From Hygrophila difformis (taxonomy: Eukaryota > Streptophyta > Magnoliopsida > Lamiales > Acanthaceae): 64,000 nt of DNA. The stretch is taken from assembly GCA_030278955.1 (NCBI GenBank), contig JAOANR010000012.1:30503491-30567490 (forward strand). Direction: 5' to 3'. Both the position numbers and the translations under genes were made by a program. Each line of letters opens with the position of its first letter. Position 1 is the first letter of the stretch. Below, one piece after another: positions 58,402-64,000 of this stretch. The notes below the pieces were generated by a model that saw only the letters and a program-made list of their open reading frames with translations, was not told the origin of the DNA and searched no databases.

Positions 58402-61400
58402 TGAAACTTTTGACAATTTCCTACACGAGCATTTCTAAAATATCCCAGGTTAAATTTATTAAATGAAAAGAGTTATGATTTATGGGAAAGGGGTTTAAGG
58501 ATATTGTTCACTTTTTATTACTCATGAGGGGAAACTTTGAGTTCAAACGGCGTTATGGACCTCCCGATATGAAACTTTTGACAATTTCGTGCCTTGAAGA
58601 TCCTTGCCATGAAACTTTTGACAAGTTCCTACTACATGAGCATTTTCAGAAAGGTCATAATCCTGGTGTTCAATTTTATTTAATGAAACCAATTTATGAA
58701 GGCGGAGTTGGGTTTAGGGATATATTTATAGGTTGTCGCGTTTTTATTACTCGTGTTAAGAAACTGTGGCCCGAAAGCGCACGGTGTCAAAAATTGCAGT
58801 AATTTATAGTAAGACCGGATCGTTCACTGGAGGATGTGCGATGGAAGCAGGGCCCACGTCGTTTTATTAGATTTTCCATTCGTATTGCTCCAATTGGTTT
58901 GAAAAGTGATTAACATCTACTGACTGAATATAAACTAAATTACAAAGGCATTTAAATCTATTCTACAAAGCATATAAATTCTATTCTAGAAAACGGGTAA
59001 AGTTATTCTAAGAATGCGATAAATACTATCTGTAAAAGCATGAAAATTTACACTATGCTAGCTATGAAGCTGATTCACAGTGTGGACAGAAGGGACAGGA
59101 AGAAAAGAATAAAAATTGGACAAGATTTAGATAAGGCATAATTAAAATTCCATTTTTATACTCAGATCTTTGCTTGGGATAATCCTGTCAGATAGCTAAT
59201 TCTCATGCTCTCAGTACTGCGTTCCCTTTAACAGACAGGTACTTGCAGTATGAGTTTACATGTTCTTAAGACCGCAAATTCTAAGATACCACAGATTTGT
59301 AACTGCCCTGGCCTGGTATGTTGCTTCATCTGTGGTGGACAAGCAACACCTGACAAATCATTTATTGAAGTGCCAAGTACTACTATCATTCTCCCATGTC
59401 ACACCCAAAGATTCTAATCGAGCCTGAACTATCCCTTAACTATCAGTCCTAGTAGCAGTTACGCAACTCCCAATACAACCGAGTGACCTCTAACGAAAGC
59501 ATTTAAAAGAAAGCGGTAAAGAAAGTATTTAAAATCCTACCACTCGGAGGTTTTGAAGGTCTGACCCTGGTAGTAAAAGACAGCTCCCCATCAGAATGAC
59601 GGAGTATGGATCAAGAATTCCCGGATCTTGGTGAACCGCTCGCAGTGTTCACTTCCTTCCGGGTGGTTATGAGATACAAACTAATGAAACGGACTAATAA
59701 ATTAGTTCATTCCGGATGCACTCACTCAGGACTCAAAAATAGGCTTTGGCGAGAGAGGATAGTAATTGAAAGAATACTCAACCCTATCTTGGAAAATAAC
59801 CAAGGCCTGGGTGTTGTTCCTCTAAGATTATTTACTACACTGTATTTGAGTCCAAGTGGACCCCATCTCGGTGTAATATTTAATCTCAGATTCCCAACAA
59901 ACAGCAATTTTGGAAAATAATGAGTTTGAAAACCATTCCCTAAACAAGTACTAGACTCTCAATTAAAACACAGATCCTTTTCAGTCTAGATGAGACCTAA
60001 TCGCTGACTCTGCTTCTAATTTCCCAAAATCAACCCTTGACAGAATATGAATTAGTCATAGCTGAGGAATTTATCCCTTACTTAGGTCCGGATTTTACAA
60101 AGGAGTTTTTGTTGGAAATTTAATACACAATATCTGTTTAAATCTAGACTTCTATTGTCCAAGAGAAGGATCCCAAAATATTATAGACCACCATAGTACA
60201 TAATATTATCATGCATAAGGATATACAGAAGTGTAAAATTAATTGACCCAAAATATAGAGGCGGGTCTAGACAGAGAGTGAAACACAAATATGAGGTGGT
60301 CAGAGGACCAAAGTAATGGTAGAATAATCGGGTGGACTGTAAACATCTACTGTCCAATTTCCCAATCACTCGGATGAAGTGATTTGAGACAGATGAGACC
60401 CTAAAATGGCAGTGTCGCTACCAGTTGGGCCTCTGCTGTCTATGAATTCAGATAAAAACCTACATGCTTCCTTTCTGCAGTACTTATCAGCTAATGTTGA
60501 CCGACATTAGCAGATTTTTACTACAGATTGGAATTTGGGTTTGGAAATTAAGATAAATAAAATAAAACTGTATCCGGGTAGGAACCAGCTGAGCAGCTAT
60601 TATGATCCCGGATGGACGAACCGCCAAGGCTTCCACTGACTGCCATCCAGACCATGCAAAATAACACTTAGTAACTAATACCCAGAATACGAGCTAGTTA
60701 TCCGTGAGGGAATACCCGCCAACATTAGTCTGATGTATTCTTTACTAATTGTTACACACAATACGCAAACGACAAAAGAAAATAAAATAAGCTAAAGAGA
60801 AGAACTTGCATGAGAGAATTGTTGTTCGGGTAGGGCAAATTTTGTTTAAGTCTGGACAACTACGGCGCTAAACCTCACCTACGACGCTATCCAAGGATAG
60901 CGCCGTAGGGCGGTTAGCGTCGTAGCTAGCCCAGAAAATTGTTGTTGTTCGGGTGATGCAATCTCTGCGATTGCAAACCCTATTTTCAAGTTTATGGTTC
61001 ACAAATGCATGACAATGAAGAACAGGCTAAGAACAGTGAATGGAAAAATGCAAAATAGATGCACAACAGTGAAAGAATGACATGCTATACTACACATTTA
61101 TGAACCACAAACCCAAGTGAGGGTTTTCAACCAACATTTCGTACATGAATCCCAAAATAAAACAAAACAACACAAAAACCCACATAAATCAGTAAAATAA
61201 AATGACCAAATGGTCAAGAAACCAAAAACAAAGCAATAAATCCATGGACCCATGTCCATTTCATGATTTTGGGATACTTTTGATGATTAACTTCCCATTT
61301 TTCATAAAATGGTTTGATAATACCCATCATTTGGGTATTTCAAACCTAAATAAGAGTTTAACAAAACTGAAATAAGAGAAAACAGTATGAAACTGGCTAC

Positions 61401-62234
61401 ACTAACATGGAAACATAGAGAAAACCACTAATCTAAACAAAATACAAACTAAACTAAGCTAAACTACATGCATAATTTAAATAATACAAGAAAATAAATT
61501 CTAACTAACTAACCTAACTACACACTGCTCAAGAACTGTAGCTGCCTTCAAGTGTGGAATGTTATCAAGTGACAAGACCAGGGAGTCAACACCTCTATAT
61601 ATAGGCGAGAAACCCTAGACCCATGGGCCCCTAGGCCTTGAAATTTGAATTCTGGCAAGGCTTACGACGCTATAGATGGCTTACGGCGCGATCCTTCTAC
61701 GGCGCTGTAGGTTTAGCGTCGTAGTCTTCCACTTCGAAGACTCTCTCTGTCTCTCAGTGAACAGCCTACGGCGCTATCCATCTTTTACGGCGCTATACTT
61801 GATTACGGCGCTATACTTGATTACGGCGCTATCCATGCTTAGCGCCGCCCGCTCCTCTTCAGATGTCAGCTTTGGTTTCCTCCTACGGCGCTAGACCAAG
61901 CTACGGCGCTACACATGCATAGCGTCGTAGTTCTGTCTAGCATCGTAATATCCTGTAAAATTCAACTTTTTGTGGGTTTTCATTTCTTTTCCCATCTTTT
62001 CACTTCCTTTTTCTTTTCTTTTCTTTTTCTCTTGTTTTTGAATTTTTCTAACATAAATATGTAATAAAATTACATATTTATGCATTTTTCATACCAGCTC
62101 AATATTTTTACAGTTATGCATAAATCAGTCCAATTCAACTGCTTTCTTATTTAATATAAGACCGGAATGCGATCAAATGCCCGTTTCAGACACGGAAATG
62201 GATTGAAAATAATGGTCATTTCTGGCCATTATCA
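58402..62234 (-). repeat. Athila 5' LTR, internally deleted
   Basis: 3,833 bp, 713 bp shorter than the 3' LTR. The main difference is loss of the segment equal to 45820-46566, replaced by 13 nt at 60818-60830. It keeps the TATA box (61596-61603) and palindrome array 2, so it may still be active as a promoter. Scattered substitutions separate the two LTRs, about 1 percent by eye. Confidence 0.95.
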
Positions 62235-62239
62235 AGATC

Positions 62240-63524
62240 CCACGAGGTCAATACCAACAATCATAATATGGGTACCAACAACAATTAGACCATTATAAAA
62301 CATATTTAGAAGCCTAGAAACGAGTGAGTAATGATAAAATACGAAAGGGAACGAAAAATGAAAGAAAACAGCGAATCGGCACGCAGGGGACACCCTCGGG
62401 TTATAAATTCCTAATTTAAATTTTTGAAGGAGTCATTATCTCTGAATTCTAATTGCATATTTGAAATCCTTGTTTTGAGTAGGGTCAGATTCATATATGG
62501 TTTGGAAAATCGGATTACAAACGAGTAAGTTAGAGCTGATTCAAGTTTGTGGGTTTTTCGGGCGCACAGGAGGCGCCAGGGTGGCGCTCAAAGGGGGTTT
62601 CAGGCGCCACACATGCATTGTGGCACCTGAACTGGAACCCTGGAGGTCTGGGACGCCGAAGTGGCGCTCCAGGCCTCTGAAGCATCCACAGAGGCAGAAT
62701 CCGTGATTTGCACCCCTTTCTTCCAATCTTCCCCCACATTAAGCTAAATCCTACTCTTGCCTTGTGTTTTGGTACTCCAATAACTTCAACAAAAACTCCC
62801 CCAAGCACTCCAACACCAAAAGCAAGCTACAATGCAAGAATCAAGTTTCCAAACATCAAAATCCCACCAAATAAGAGCAAGAACCAATATGCATCCAAGA
62901 TGAGCTACAATACCAATTTAATCACAACAAAAGCAAGTCAAGGGACTCACCACAGCTTCCAAAACACCAATATAGCTCTCAATCCAAGTTTCAAGCCCCA
63001 ACACAAGCCAATCTACAAGAAATCCACCCAAAAACATTCAATCCTGTCACTTGCTTTGCCCCCTTCACAAACCACCTCAAAACTCTTCAAAATCATGAAT
63101 TACTATGTCGAAATTACTTACCTAAGCATGTATAAGAAATCCCCCAACTTTTCTTGAGCTCAAACTTGCTCAATTTCTCCCAAGGATCCCATTTCTTCAC
63201 CCTCTCCCTCCAAAACGGGATTTGCCTTAATTCTTGAATTGTGAAGTCACAAATGGGGCTGATTTGGGGGTATAAGTTGGGGTATGGGTCAACCCGGGTC
63301 AGACATGGGTCGGGTCGGAAGATAGATTAATGGGTTGCACCCCTTGTCTTGAGCCATATTACACCCACTTGAGCACTTGAGTTTTTATTCTCTTGTGAGT
63401 TTAAACCCACTTATTCTTCTACTTCCTTAAAATAATACAGACAAAATAATCCATATAATAAAGCCATTGTTAATTAACCATAATTAATTAAATTAATCAT
63501 ATGTTAATTAAATCGGGTGTTACA
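62240..63524 (-). repeat. larger part of the split chromovirus LTR
   Basis: Non-coding, despite an open frame at 62708-63157. It holds a GC-rich stretch of GGCGCCA and GGCGCTC motifs at about 62564-62680. It continues after the Athila element at 43402. Confidence 0.75.
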
Positions 63525-63583
63525 ATCCCTCCCCCATAGGATCATTCGTCATCGAATGCAAGAATATGGATAAGTAGGTTACC

Positions 63584-64000
63584 TCATTGGTATGGAGTCA
63601 AATCCAATTCAGGATATCGCTCCAACATACTTTCCTCGGTCTCCCAAGTGGCATCTTCCACACCATGTCTCGACCAAAGTACTTTCACCATATTGATCAC
63701 CTTGTTGCGAAGTACTTTCTCTTTGGTACCCAAACCTGCCACTGGGTACTCCTCGTACTCCAAGCTCTCATCCAACTCCACTTCATCCAGTTGGATGATC
63801 TTATCGAGATCAGAAATGTATTTCCTCAATTGCGAGGCATGGAAAACATTATGCACATTTCCCACCTCAGCTGGCAATTCTAAACGATAAGCCACCTTGC
63901 CAACTTTCTTGATGATCTCGAAGGGACCTATAAATCGAGGACCCAATTTCCCCTTCTTACCAAATCGTCTCACACCTCGCATCGGTAAGACTCTCAGAAA
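63584..64000 (-). CDS. chromovirus Pol C-terminus, runs off the window
   Basis: The last ~135 residues of a Ty3/gypsy Pol. It has RFIGPFEIIKKVGKVAYRLELP, the conserved GPF/Y segment of the integrase C-terminus, then VFHASQLRKY. A chromodomain-like end follows (VLWSRHGVEDATWE). The frame is still open at the window edge, so the rest lies to the right. This is the 3' end of the element whose LTR is at 42486-63524. Confidence 0.9.
   Translation of the reverse strand, partial: FLRVLPMRGVRRFGKKGKLGPRFIGPFEIIKKVGKVAYRLELPAEVGNVHNVFHASQLRKYISDLDKIIQLDEVELDESLEYEEYPVAGLGTKEKVLRNKVINMVKVLWSRHGVEDATWETEESMLERYPELDLTPYQ

Larger units (their letters stand above)
43403..62234 (-). mobile_element. Athila-type Ty3/gypsy element carrying an F-box gene
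   Basis: 18.8 kb with a perfect 5-bp duplication, AGATC (43398-43402, 62235-62239). On the minus strand the order is 5' LTR (62234-58402), tRNA-Asp primer site, gag (58242-56599), pol (56606-52341), an inserted module and F-box transcription unit (about 52260-49642), shared non-coding DNA, and 3' LTR (47948-43403). Lineage is Athila by tRNA-Asp priming, the FMDD motif of the reverse transcriptase, the ITLKSGK segment at the Gag-Pol junction, and the missing chromodomain. The usual env-like third frame is replaced by an F-box gene. Confidence 0.95.
42486..63524 (-). repeat. chromovirus 3' LTR (~2.2 kb), split by the Athila element
   Basis: The native parts are 42486-43402 and 62240-63524. In plus sense it starts TGTAATACCCGAG and ends TCGGGTGTTACA, so the ends are inverted copies as in LTRs. 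The right side joins a minus-strand polypurine tract (63527-63541) and the pol fragment at 63584-64000, so it is that element's 3' LTR. Removing the Athila element and one AGATC copy restores one continuous sequence. A run of AAAT units lies at 42512-42546. Confidence 0.8.

Noticed and set aside
43403..62234. Endogenous pararetrovirus or env-bearing retrovirus
   Set aside because: Pol order, primer site and LTRs are those of an Athila-type Ty3/gypsy element, and no envelope-like frame with a signal peptide and membrane segment is present.
62708..63157. 149-residue plus-strand open frame
   Set aside because: Thr/Pro/Lys-rich low complexity within the chromovirus LTR, no family resemblance, and antisense to the element.
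1..64000. rRNA or genuine tRNA genes
   Set aside because: The only tRNA-like strings are the primer binding sites (3' ends only) and the SINE pol III boxes; no full cloverleaf was seen.

Overview
The window is nuclear DNA of a flowering plant, most likely a eudicot. It is AT-rich and holds two well-supported cellular genes among several layers of nested transposable elements. The evidence for a plant is the set of element lineages (Tork/Tnt1-type Copia, Athila-type and chromodomain Ty3/gypsy, hAT, CACTA, Stowaway and Tourist MITEs, tRNA-derived SINEs), a plant receptor-like kinase of the At1g11050 type, and a plant HSP40/DnaJ-like protein. I cannot name the species.

Layout. 1-5.4 kb: gene-poor DNA with hAT-like MITEs, SINEs of two families and a Tourist-like MITE. 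5.42-25.95 kb: a four-level nest, each level with its target-site duplication (TSD). A 259-bp Stowaway MITE holds a ~0.8-kb hAT-like MITE (TSD GTTAAAAA). That holds a 5.2-kb Copia element (475-bp LTRs, TSD CAAAT). That holds a 14.3-kb non-coding LARD-like element with two 5,725-bp LTRs (TSD TAGTT). 26.2-28.2 kb: a two-exon DnaJ-like gene (minus). 29.1-31.2 kb: a CACTA remnant. 31.5-33.4 kb: two hAT-type MITEs. 33.37-37.79 kb: a second nest, in which a Stowaway-type MITE holds another Stowaway MITE and a 3.9-kb hAT transposon with a broken transposase. 38.3-40.2 kb: an intact receptor-like kinase gene (minus). 40.3-41.2 kb: two Stowaway-type MITEs. 42.49-63.52 kb: the LTR of a chromovirus, whose pol enters from the right edge, split by an 18.8-kb Athila-type element (43403-62234, TSD AGATC).

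The most unusual content is in the Athila-type element and the LARD, which are relatives: both have a tRNA-Asp primer site, the same LTR ends and shared internal non-coding DNA. Between pol and its 3' LTR the Athila-type element carries what looks like a captured two-exon F-box gene. This gene has its own TATA box and an upstream array of CG-rich palindromes of the same kind as those just upstream of the LTR TATA box. The LARD LTR has the same architecture with a different palindrome. Both elements also repeat a cassette of a covarying hairpin, a splice-acceptor-like site, a short exon-like piece, a splice-donor-like site and a structured inverted repeat. Together these suggest a retroelement lineage that builds, carries and splices extra transcription units. 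All splice and promoter calls come from reading the sequence only.
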